From Marvania coccoides (lineage: Eukaryota; Chlorophyta; Trebouxiophyceae; Chlorellales; Chlorellaceae), in the NCBI GenBank assembly GCA_963854735.1, contig OY978097.1, positions 2,356,001 through 2,420,000 on the forward strand: a DNA stretch of 64,000 nt. Reading direction: 5' to 3'. Within the stretch, counting starts at the first letter, position 1. Every line of letters starts with the position of its first letter. Under the pieces are notes generated by a model. The model was given only the letters and a program-made list of their open reading frames with translations, searched no databases and was not told where the DNA came from. The position numbers and the translations under genes are program-made. Positions 1-9,271 of this stretch are shown one piece after another.

Positions 1-370
1 CAAAAGGGTACAATTGAATGAATAAACCCGATATATATATGATAACGAATCCTTGATTTCTGTTGTGTACTACTTTGCTTGCCGACTCTTTCATGTTTTT
101 TTCATTCTTGCCGGGCCTGGGAGTGCGCCCGCGGGGCCGGCAACATTTAGCTTCCTGGTGTTGGTGTCATTTTATTGCAAATGTAAATTCTTTGCATGGA
201 TAGAAAGAAAAACGTAACGCAAATGCAACGGTCTTGGAGCTGCCAACTGTCGGCGGATCGGAACGCCCCGGCATCCTTACGCTCAATCTTTATTTTATTA
301 AGTTTGTTTGCGTCATTTTAATCTGAAAATTATCCCCCTTTGCCTCCTAGTTTAGATTTTGGCAGGCAAA
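1..370. other. Left-edge spacer and 5' flank
   Basis: No coding signal is visible. The stretch is AT-rich, with a short AT dinucleotide run near position 32. It presumably carries the promoter and 5' UTR of the secreted-protein gene that starts at 371. Confidence 0.5.
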
Positions 371-1279
371 ATGGGGCTCTCAGCAGTTATCCTGTCTTTT
401 GCCCTAACTCTCCTCAGGCTGTCCGCCCTGACTCCTGCTGCTGCCAGTGAGTGACACTATGGTGTTTGTTCTTGCTTTCAGGGCTGAAAATTAGCGAGAG
501 AGACCGCTGAGCCTCCTTTTATTTTTTGCCAAATTTCTAACCCCCCATTTTTCGCTGCTGTGCAGGCCGCCAGCTGCGTCAGTTTGATATTTCGGTGAGT
601 TTGTTTCATATCATAATAGCGTAATGCGGCCATTACACTTCTTTGGGGGGTAATTATTGCTCTGCGTGCCAGGCCCTCCCCTATATATATTCCTTGTAAC
701 CTTCGCTTTTTCCCCACCCTCTCATCTACCTATTCTTGCAGTTTAACGTTTGCCCCAGGCCGGTCTTCATCAACTGCTGCCGTGACTTTGACTTTGGAGC
801 CCTGACCACCAACTTACGAGGCCAGCCTTGGCCTGAAAACTCCGCCTGCGAAGTGAGTTCAGCGCGCAGTTTCGATTTCGTTGGCTTCAAACTGCTCATC
901 AATCCCTAAACTACTCATATTCTTGCAGCTTCGGGCCAACGTTCGAAATGAAACCGTCGAAGTCCGCGTCCCTGGATTCGACATCACCCAGCGTCCCACT
1001 CCCGTCAACGTCACGCGAGTCCCTGCCCCTATTGAGTGGCTGTTGATCCAGTACGACCCCGTGGGTGCACTTCACATTTGGGGACGCCCCGGAGGCATCT
1101 TTTGCGTCTGCCCTCCCACCCCTGTCGCTGCGCCTGTTGCTCCCACTCGCACTGGAAGCGAAACCGCCTTGGTTGCTACCCCAGGCCCGCCAATCGCCCC
1201 CGTCGTAAGCCCCGTCGTTGCCATTGAAGAAGATCTGGACGAGGAAGACGCGGTCGAAGAAATTGATTTGGATGATTGA
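371..1279 (+). CDS. Small secreted protein, unrecognised, acidic tail
   Basis: Four exons: 371-446, 566-594, 742-852, 929-1279. All three introns have GT-AG borders and the frame is continuous, giving 188 aa. The N-terminus (MGLSAVILSFALTLLRLSA, then TPAAA) is a clear signal peptide, so the product should enter the secretory pathway. The mature part has a cysteine-containing segment (NVCPRPVFINCCRDF), three candidate N-glycosylation sites, and a Pro/Val-rich linker with a pair of cysteines just before it. It ends in a strongly acidic tail (EEDLDEEDAVEEIDLDD). I recognise no family. The signal-peptide exon ends in phase 1 directly after an Ala codon, as in the small cupredoxin-like gene at 35724. 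A role in cell wall or extracellular matrix is only a guess. Confidence 0.72.
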
Positions 1280-2355
1280 ATCAGCCAGCTCGCGTAATAT
1301 TTTGCCCTTTTGAACCCGAGGCTTCAGTAAACTCCCAAATCATGCTGCAATGATATGAAAACCCTACCACCTCCTCTATTATTTTATCTCGCCACTTTTC
1401 TTTTTTTCTCGTCCCATGCTACCGACCACTCTTTCCACCACATTCGCCAGTGCGATACAGCTTGTGAATTTTTATCAACGATGTAAGAAACTTCCGCTTC
1501 AGCCAAGCAAAGAAAGCCAAAAACAATACAAAGACCCCAAGGGAGATGACTGAAGGGGCAATATAACTGCCCCTGAAAAAGAAAGTCAAAAACATTGCTC
1601 GTGGCGGAGGCGCTCCAAGTAGCTGGTTAATCATTCCGGAAAATAATAAGGTTATTGGTTAGTTAGTCACCCTTACCCGAATATTCTACCCTCAGAAAAT
1701 TCTAACGCCAGACCAGAAACTCTGGTATGTGATCTGCCCAGGGGGGAGTGCCCTTGGGAGACCGTGCAAAGGCGGCGGGATGGTCCTGGGAATTCACAAG
1801 TAGCTGAGTTTACTTTCTTCTTAAGGAATCGCTGAGTTTATTCTCTTCTTAAATGGTGAATGGACGTACTTCAGTCACAAATTCAAGCTACCCCATTGTT
1901 GCTGAGTTGACCAAGTGTGCTGGGAGTATAAAAGAGGAATGCATTTGCTTCCTCTAAAAGCTTCATTCAGATAGATGCCGCCGCATACAACGGCATAAAA
2001 AAAAGACAGGCCGAAAAGGAGGGGGAGAGGGGTACGATACATAGAGTGTGTCATTTACTTCAAAAAAGAAAAAAGAGATAGCACGCTACAGCGGGGGGAA
2101 GAAAGAAAAGGTAAACAATGCCCCATTCTGAAAGGAGAAAAAAACATGCAAGGCTGGACACCTCGACACGACACACAAGTATACAATAGAGAGAAAATAA
2201 AATGAATTGTTACTGTATCAGAGCGTTTAACTTGGGACGAGAGGTCGTTGAAAAGGAAAAGAATGTTTTTTTTGTCTATATAATAAAAAGAGGAGCCGGA
2301 AGAAAAAAAGCTGCTTGGAAAAATGCAGCCGGCTTCCATTAATTAATTAATTTAT
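1280..2355. other. Spacer between convergent genes with an orphan promoter-like module
   Basis: No credible protein gene is seen; the small reverse-strand ORFs here are AT-rich and unlike anything known. A 10-bp word (gctgagttta) occurs at 1803 and 1831 and in variant form at 1901. A TATAAAAG box lies at 1927-1934 on the + strand. A short inverted repeat (atgccg...cggcat) follows at about 1975-1996. The rest is probably the 3' UTRs of the two flanking genes. Confidence 0.45.
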
Positions 2356-4841
2356 TTATTGTCTTTCGAATGAGGCTGCAGCGATGGCAGTGTGGATGTC
2401 CCGCACAAGTGTCACTCGGTGGGTGCGGTGCTGTGCTCCTATCAAGTTGCCGTGGCTGGAGGAGCGCGGCAGGGGGAGCGACCTCGAGTACCCCAGCGCA
2501 CCGAGGCCGCCGTGGTGGCCCAGAGACCCTGCCAGCAGCCCACCGTCCCCCAGCGAATCTTCCCTGCAGCTGTCGCCGCCTGCGCTGGGCGCCCGGTCCG
2601 AGTCCACCGACAACCGGCACGACGACACCAGCCCCGCTGAAGACAGCGACATGGGGATGCCGCGGCGCACCTTGCCCTCGTGGCGCATCTCCCTCCGGCG
2701 GCCGCGCTCAGGCCCTCCGCCGCTCACCTCGCTCTCCGTGCTGCGCGGCGTTTCCGCCATCCCGTGCAGCGACTCGTTGGAGCGGTAGCTGGACACAAAG
2801 GCGCCGTCCCAGGAAGGCACGGAGGGAAACGTGGTCGTGGACGGGTAGGCTTTGCGGATGGGGCGCAGGTAGTCGCACCCCATCATGCCAGCACTTGGCG
2901 CCGCGGGGGCGGACGCCGCCATGCTACCGCTGTGGGTGCGGGAGGCGGGGATGGGGATGCCTGAAGAGGCACGGGAGCCAGCGAAGCCTTGTGAGGGTCT
3001 CCTGCCCATTAGGTCGCCTTCCTCCCCCTCCTCAGGGATGGGGTGGTGCGCAGCAACGGAGAAGGCGGAGACCTGCAGCGGGGAACCCGGGGAGTGGGGC
3101 TCAGGGGTGGCGACCGCGGGGGCAGCGACAGCGGCAGGCGACGGCGCTGCAGCATTGGGTTTGGGGCTACTGGGCGGCGTGCTGGCGCCATTGTTGGCAG
3201 CTTGGCGGTAGGGCAGCATCATCAAGGAGTCCCCGCGGGACGCGTTCAGCGAGTCCCAGAACTCTCCCGACCCTGTGGCGTCGCCGGTACGGTAGAGGTG
3301 CTGGAAGAACGACCGCGGGGAGCGGTGCGAGGGATTCTCGTCCACCGCCACGCCGCGCCAGTTGGAGGACATGGCGTTGGCTTCGTCGTTGCAGGACGCA
3401 GCGCGCGACAGCTTGGAGGACATCCCCCGGGCGGGGTTGGGCGGGAGGCCCACTGGCGGCATCGGCGCCACGTGCAGGATGGCCACCGAAATGTCGTCCA
3501 CCAGGGCCTCGTCGTGCGCCGCCTTCCACCGCTCCTGCGCCTCCAGGGTCAGCGCTTCAGCGCAGCTCACCCCGGGGTCTCGTCGACACCGATACCGATC
3601 CACAAAATCTACGGTGGCGTCGTTAGACATCACGTCCCACACCCCGTCGGTGCCCAGCACCAGGAACAGGTCCCGCCCTGTGAGGGAGTGCGCCGACAGC
3701 ATGGGCTCCCACGTAACCCCCACAGCGTGCGCATACGTATCGCCCAGCGAGCGGGACATAGCGAGCCCCGGGAGAACGTCATCGCCGCGACAGAACACGC
3801 GGTGCGCGCCGCGTGGCTTGCCTCCCTCGTCCAGCATCTGCCGCACCACCCCGCCGCATGCCCTGATGCGTTGCGCCTCTTTCTCAAGGGAGGGCTTGGC
3901 GTCCTCGGTTAGCGGGATCGCCTCCACGGCGCCGTCAGGGCGCCGTCGCGCCAGCACGCAGCGGCTGTCGCCCACGTTGGCGATGAGCACGCGGTGGGAG
4001 CGCGGCCCCGTGACCACCAGCGCAAAGCATGCGGTGGTGCCGCTCATGGAGGCGTCAAACTTAACCAGCCTGATGTCGCGCATGGCAGCGTCCACCTGGT
4101 GGCACGCGTCCCGCATCGCCTTGAGGCGCTTGCGCTCGCTACGCGACCGCAGCGCCGAGATCTGCGCCGCCAGCGCCGCCGGGACGCGCTCTGATGCAAA
4201 TTTGGCCGCTGCCCGGCCGTTGGGGCCATGGCCGTCAAAAACCCCCACGAACGTGAGCCCAGGGATGCCCGCGAAGTTCTGGATGGTGGTGGCTTCGTCC
4301 TGGCAGTCGGCTTTGAGGAACCTGAACGAGACCTCGGCCTCGGCTCTCTCGGCCTCGGTGGTGGGGCCATCCACCCAGTAAAACGACGGCCGAATGCCCA
4401 CCTCGCACTCGCAAGTCGAGGGGGTGTCATCGTCGCCCATTGTTTGGGTGGCTGCACCAGCAGAAAGGAAAAAATTGGGGTTAAAAAGGGCCGCCAGGGG
4501 ACCCCAAAAAACATTCAAGACAATATGTAAACAGACAAATATTTTTTCCGCCAACAACTCGTACCTCCTGCTGAAAAGCATGAAAGGAAGGATTTTCTGC
4601 CGCTGCTGCCGCTGCGGGTGGGGGACTGGCGCGCTGGCAGGCTGGAGATGTCGACTGGCGGGGTGGAGGGGGGCCAGACCATTGACTTGAGGTCAGCAGG
4701 CGGCTCAGCTAAAGGCGACGTCATAACGCTGCTGCGGTCGGAATGACTGCTCTCGCCGGCGCTGCAATGAAGGGCAGCCAACGCCACTTCCCCGGAGCGG
4801 ACCTTGTGGTTGTCCTGGGCCATCGCTTCGGCGGCGAGCAT
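2356..4841 (-). CDS. PP2C-type protein phosphatase with long C-terminal tail
   Basis: Two exons (4565-4841 and 2356-4451) joined in phase 1 give 790 aa. The gene encodes a metal-dependent Ser/Thr phosphatase of the PPM/PP2C family. Family motifs appear in order: VGVFDGHGPNG (metal-binding Asp/Gly), SGTTACFALV, ANVGDSRCVLARR, the AMSRSLGDTYAH motif, LGTDGVWDVMSN and VDDISVAIL. The catalytic domain spans roughly residues 150-385. It is preceded by a Ser/Pro-rich leader of about 100 residues and followed by about 400 residues of low-complexity Ser/Pro/Ala sequence with basic patches. Such tails usually carry regulation or targeting, but none is identifiable here. The usual Asp-His of the substrate-proximal motif reads LTEDAKPS, so His is replaced by Ala. 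The start chosen is the first ATG of the open frame; a second in-frame Met lies six residues on. Confidence 0.9.
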
Positions 4842-5639
4842 GGCGAGCTCAGCGGGCGGGGAAGGGCAAGTGAAAAGGGTGTGAATTCGGTGCCGTTGAG
4901 ACGCGCTGCCGGCAGGACCGTGCCGTGTGTTCGCTCAGCTATGCCTTTTTAGCGAAACATCTGCGCCAAGTCGCAAGAGAAGAGGGAGTAAGGGCATGTA
5001 GGGCTTCAGATGAGTGAAATCCGAAAAGGCGTGAGCGTGGCTGGCCAAACCGCTGGTCAATTGGTCACCAAAATAATAGTTGAATAGGAGCGGGAGAAGG
5101 GAGAGTGAGAAGAGATTGAAAGCTGCAAACAGCAGGGACCAACAAAAGAACAGTTGCTACGCTGCTTTCGCACAATTCTTGCATTAAAAAAATGCATTAA
5201 TGCTTGAACATGCTATTGCGGGAACGCCAAGGGCACCACCAAATAAACACTTCGCTGCTGCACTTGGTTATAAATCTTCTTAATGCCGCAAATTGAGACC
5301 TCGGCAAGCATTCCAAGCATTCTATTTCTTTTTTCAATCAACGAATTGGCCCACTCCCGCATCCCTGGTGCTTGAATTCCCACCTTTTTTCTAATAAATA
5401 GGGCTCGGTGAAAATTAATAATATACAGCTGGAGCGATCAGGGGTGCTCCATAATTGAAGTACTAGTGCAAGATTAGCTTTGAAATGTAACAACGACGAT
5501 CTATAACTATGTAAATGTATATCAAAACCACAGAGAAAGGTGGAAAGTCGATGATGTCATGAGTCCCATGAGTCACAGTTTTTACACTCGATAATTTTTT
5601 ACATCTTCACGGAGACTGGAAACACCGTGGGGCTCGCGT
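4842..5639. other. 5' flank of the PP2C gene, no gene seen
   Basis: AT-rich spacer without a convincing ORF, splice-linked exon or RNA gene. It is likely to hold the promoter and 5' UTR of the reverse-strand phosphatase gene. Confidence 0.5.
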
Positions 5640-6245
5640 TGAGCTCGAACCTGGCCGAAAAACTAGCCAGATCTGGAAGATCTACCTAGGATGTCGGCCG
5701 TCGGCACCATAGTGCGCCCTCCGTCTTCCGAGGGCTGTCTACGCGTGGACGTTAAATGGCGTTGGGCGGCAGTGCGGCTGGCGCTCGAACCTGCCGACAT
5801 ACTAGCAGCGGGCGGCGTGGAGGTTGGAGATCGGCGCAATGGGCATCCAGGGCGAGAGCTGCGGCTGGCGTTTGGGCGGAGCTACGGCTGGCGTTCAGCG
5901 AGCGGCGGTGATGCGGCTGGTGACCGGCGTTGATGACCTGCATGCATTCGCCTTTTATAGGGGCGATTTATCGCCCCTTTAGTCACCCCTTTGGGTTTTT
6001 TTTTGGGTTTTTTGGGGGGGGGTTCCAGAAAGGTTCGTCTGACTTCCGCAAGGACCGTGTTTTATATACTAGCAGCGGGCGACGTAGTGATTGGAGATCA
6101 TCGATTGGCATTCTAGCGATGAGGCGAGAGCTGCGGCTGGCATTCAACTGGTGACGATGCGGCTGGTGACCGGCGTTGATGACCTTCACGCATTTTGCCC
6201 ATTTTATAGGGTAATTTATCGCCCCTTCAGTCTTCCCCTTTGAGG
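5640..6245. repeat. Degenerate tandem non-coding repeat with hairpin
   Basis: Two diverged copies of a GC-rich block can be aligned by eye. Copy one starts near 5796 (catactagcagcgggcggcg) and copy two near 6063 (catactagcagcgggcgacg). Both contain the words gagagctgcggctggc, gatgcggctggtgaccggcg and ttgatgacc, and both end near a tttatcgcccctt motif. A still more decayed start (ctcgaacctgg) lies at about 5645. Copy one ends in an 8-bp inverted repeat with a 4-nt loop (aggggcga ttta tcgcccct, 5959-5978), followed by runs of T and G at 5988-6023. The short ORFs over this region are artefacts of its composition. It may be a decayed mobile element or a local duplication; no transposase is present. 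Confidence 0.6.
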
Positions 6246-6829
6246 TCTTCGTTTTGTTCTTTTAAAGAACTTTTTTGATGAAGAATAATCACAAGTCAAA
6301 AATCAGCAGACGTCATGGGCAGCGGGGACTCGCCTTAGAACTTTCTTACCTCCTTTATTTAGTGACAGGTGTTATTATTATTAAGTAATAGACAATGCCT
6401 AAAGGCATACCAAGTAGAGGTAGAGGGGGAACAGAGAGAATACGGAGGTTAAAAATATATACAATTAAAACTGCAAGCGAAAAAATTTCAAGAACAAGAA
6501 ACAAATAAGGATCGCGTACGGAGCCTAATGTAGAACTAAGTAACTTGTAAAAGGTAGGAAGATGTAAGACCTTGGTGAGTAAACGTAAAGTAAATGCTTG
6601 GTGATAAATGGAATGGAAATGGGGGCTTATACTTTCAGGGAATCTGATGCATGCATGCGCGGAAAAGTAACCGAAGCGTGCTGCTGCAACCAAAGGCGTA
6701 CGAAAGTGATTGAACAGAATACATGTGAGACGATGAAAATAAGTACGTAAGTACGGAGGTGGCAGTGATGGATAGCGATAGTTTTAATTCAGTTTCTTTG
6801 GTGAATAAAATTATTGTGTTTGCGATTTG
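6246..6829. other. Spacer, no gene seen
   Basis: AT-rich sequence downstream of the sulfotransferase stop codon. A 112-residue reverse-strand ORF (6355-6693) has no recognisable features, and its composition matches non-coding DNA. It probably includes the 3' UTR of the sulfotransferase gene. Confidence 0.45.
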
Positions 6830-8271
6830 CTATAACGAAGAGCACCGGGCATCCTTGTACCCCAAAGATTTCACCATGGAGCACAGGATGTTTTTCGCAG
6901 GAGCAAACTTCAGCAAGGCCTTTGCCGCCGCCGCCTGCGCCTCTTGCCGCTTCCCAGACGTAATATGTGCGTCCTGGGCCCGCCGCTCCTCCGTCCACGT
7001 CATGGGATTGCAGCCATCAGCCACTGCCATGTCGATGAGCACCCCGCGAGGCTCAATGCCCACATGTTGCGAAATGGCGTCCACCGTAGCGTTAAAACTA
7101 TCCCTCAGATCCTCAAATCGGGCGTTGAACGCGCTGGGCACCCGCATCAAGCTGATGTGCTGCCGCTCCATTGACCGCAAGTTGGGCAGCGAGTGCCAAA
7201 AATCGAGGATGACGGAGCGCTCCAGGGGCAGCCGCCGCAGCAGCGACTGGTGGGTCACCGTGGGGCCCCGTTTCCGCTGCTTCCCAATAAACACCAGGGT
7301 TTCTCTGTCGGCGCCTGCCAGTGAAAGCATCCGCAGCACGTCGTTCACTTTGCGGGACTCCCACAGCCAGCCCTCCTCTGGCGCCTCCTCGTCTTTGGGC
7401 ATAGGCAGCGTGCGGTGGTAGTCAAAGGCGCTGATGACGGCGTCGATGGGGTTGCGCACTACGTTGATGATGCCGACGCTCAAGTCTTCCGGCGCAGGCA
7501 GGTCCGCAACGCACTCCATGGGCTGCTGCAGCGCCTGGATGGACTCTGGCTTGGCCAAGCAGGCCTTGTAACGCTGGAAGGTGGTGCAGTAGGGCGTGGG
7601 TTCCTTGTCGCCGGATTTAAACCTGCAATGGTGCTTGATGCCGTGGCTGGCCCTGAAGTAGGCGGGCTTGACTGGCGATTGATGCAGGCAATTTAGCATC
7701 CACGAGGCCGGAGCGCCGACGTCGCCAAAGCACTTGGTGTTGGGCCACACTGTCTGCGTTGCCGCCGCCATTTGTTTCGTCAGGCAGCGCATCTGGTACG
7801 TACCGCTCTTGTGATGCGATAAGGCGGCTATCAGCTCATACTTGGTGGTGGTCGCAGCTGGGAGCAAGCCACCTGCAACAGCGGAACGAGGGGGGAGGGT
7901 CACAAGGGAGTGGGGAGGAGTGGGCGGGAAACCATTAGAGTCCGAAGGAGAGACGAAGGAGGGGTACGAGGGGTGCAAATATTATTTTTAATTCGGCATT
8001 GGAAGAATTTGGCTTTCAAAACAAATAAGTGATCGAAATTGATCACTTCATACCCCCCAAACTCACCGAACAACTCCTTCCACGCGCTGCTCTTGAGAGA
8101 ACATGTTACTGCCGCGTGAATAATACTTATGCAACACAAGATGAATGTAATTGCGAGCGTCCACTTGGATTTTTCGCAGAAACTCGAACGGCATCGAGAA
8201 ATTGGAAGATGATTGACTCCGCCCTTTTCACGGGGCGATGCGTCGCTCCCGCCGCCTTTGGGCAAGCCCAT
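6830..8271 (-). CDS. Membrane-anchored P-loop sulfotransferase-like protein
   Basis: Two exons (8067-8271 and 6830-7872) joined in phase 1 give 415 aa. A short cytosolic leader is followed by one hydrophobic segment (WTLAITFILCCISIIHAAV, residues about 37-55), the topology of type II Golgi enzymes. The catalytic part resembles PAPS-dependent sulfotransferases. SHHKSGTYQM fits the 5'-phosphosulfate loop, although it is not a canonical match. INVVRNPIDAVISAFDYH fits the 3'-phosphate motif (R-N-P followed by Ser). Paired cysteines in the central region could form disulfides. Likely substrates are carbohydrates of the wall or secreted glycans, by analogy with Golgi sulfotransferases; specificity cannot be read from sequence. 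Three evenly spaced copies of a C-rich word lie just upstream of the start (8319-8370). Confidence 0.75.
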
Positions 8272-8318
8272 TTAAGTAATATACGTTAATTGCATGTAAT
8301 TCGAGGATGCGAGTTATG

Positions 8319-8370
8319 CCCCCTCGGAAACCGAGTTTTGCCCCCTCGTGCGTGATTTCGAACCCCCTCG
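8319..8370 (-). promoter_or_regulatory. Three 22-bp-spaced cgaggggg elements
   Basis: The 8-mer ccccctcg (cgaggggg on the reverse strand) occurs at 8319, 8341 and 8363, exactly 22 bp apart, or about two helical turns. The intervening bases differ. The array lies about 48-100 bp upstream of the sulfotransferase start codon. Helically phased elements at this position look like binding sites for a transcription factor. Function is inferred from spacing and location only. Confidence 0.4.
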
Positions 8371-9271
8371 CAGCTTCTTCGTTGAAGGGAGGCGATTCTC
8401 AACAATATTTTAATATTTTAATGTTAAACGTAGGCCTTTGGGATACGATAGTCTGGATTTAGGCCACGGGACGAGCATTTACAATTCACGTTTTTTTTTA
8501 GAAGAAGAGATCTCTAGAACAATGAAGCAGCTTTGAAAACACTCTCCTCCCAAGTACACATTGGAGGCATGTCCAAAATGATTGATGGCAATTGTAATCA
8601 GCATCATGAAAGGGTCAAAATGTCGATGAGATATACTTGCCTCAACACTTATTTTTATTTTTATTCCTATGCGCACGGCTTTCACTAGCATGCCAGTCTG
8701 CTACGAGGCCTTAGTTGCCTTTTTGTGTGGACTTTGAACCCTGTAATGTATTTTTTTCATATGCCCAATGTATGTATGTATGTATAGCTCTGCCGCCGTC
8801 GCTTTATAAATTGTTTCATATTTCATTTTTGCACGGAAATGCATGTCTTTCAAAGGATACATGTTAGTTTATTGGATTGACCGTATCAATAATCACACCA
8901 AGGTTTTGCGTTGTGAATGGCAAGCCCCAACACTTATAGAAGTTTAACGATTTATTTCAGCGCTGCTTTTGATAAATTCAAAAACCCATTTCTTCAATTT
9001 TTTGTACCAGTTCTTCTTCAATTTTCAGTACCGGTTTTTATTTATTTTATTTTATTGATGCAGCTGTCACCTTCAATTCGCAATTCGTGATCCGCATGCT
9101 TTGCAGAGACCATTTCGCCGCCACGCGGATTTTGGCTTGCCTGGGACCTTTTCTTTCAATTCTTAATGATAACTGGAATGAGAATGGCAAATCCCACTGT
9201 TTAAATAGGGCGACTCGTAAAAATATTTAATCCTTGGTGTTCTTTGTTCTCATTTTTCTGCTGCTTTAAAG
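8371..9271. other. Spacer between divergent sulfotransferase and RRP5 genes
   Basis: No gene is seen. It holds one copy of a dispersed repeat at 8695-8750, a (tgta)n microsatellite at about 8768-8785, and AT-rich sequence that includes a long run of TTTATT words near 9040-9055. Confidence 0.5.
8695..8750. repeat. Dispersed 56-bp repeat, copy 1
   Basis: This segment (agtctgctacgaggcctta...) matches 37949-38004 over 56 bases with about five differences by eye. Both copies are followed within 20 bp by tgta-type microsatellite sequence. The other copy lies inside an intron of a GH38-like gene. It is probably a fragment of a dispersed mobile repeat; the parent element is not in this window. Confidence 0.65.

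Noticed and set aside
2370..3626. 418-codon open frame on the + strand and other long frames over the PP2C gene
   Set aside because: It lies antisense to a clear PP2C coding region with high third-position GC, which generates open shadow frames; the product is Arg/Pro/Ala-rich without domains.
6355..6693. 112-codon reverse ORF in the spacer after the sulfotransferase gene
   Set aside because: Base composition matches non-coding AT-rich DNA, and there is no domain, signal peptide pattern or neighbouring exon that would make it credible.
8355..8385. tRNA B-box-like word (ggttcgaaa on the reverse strand)
   Set aside because: The flanking bases do not form a T-stem, no A box lies at the right distance, and no acceptor stem can be drawn.
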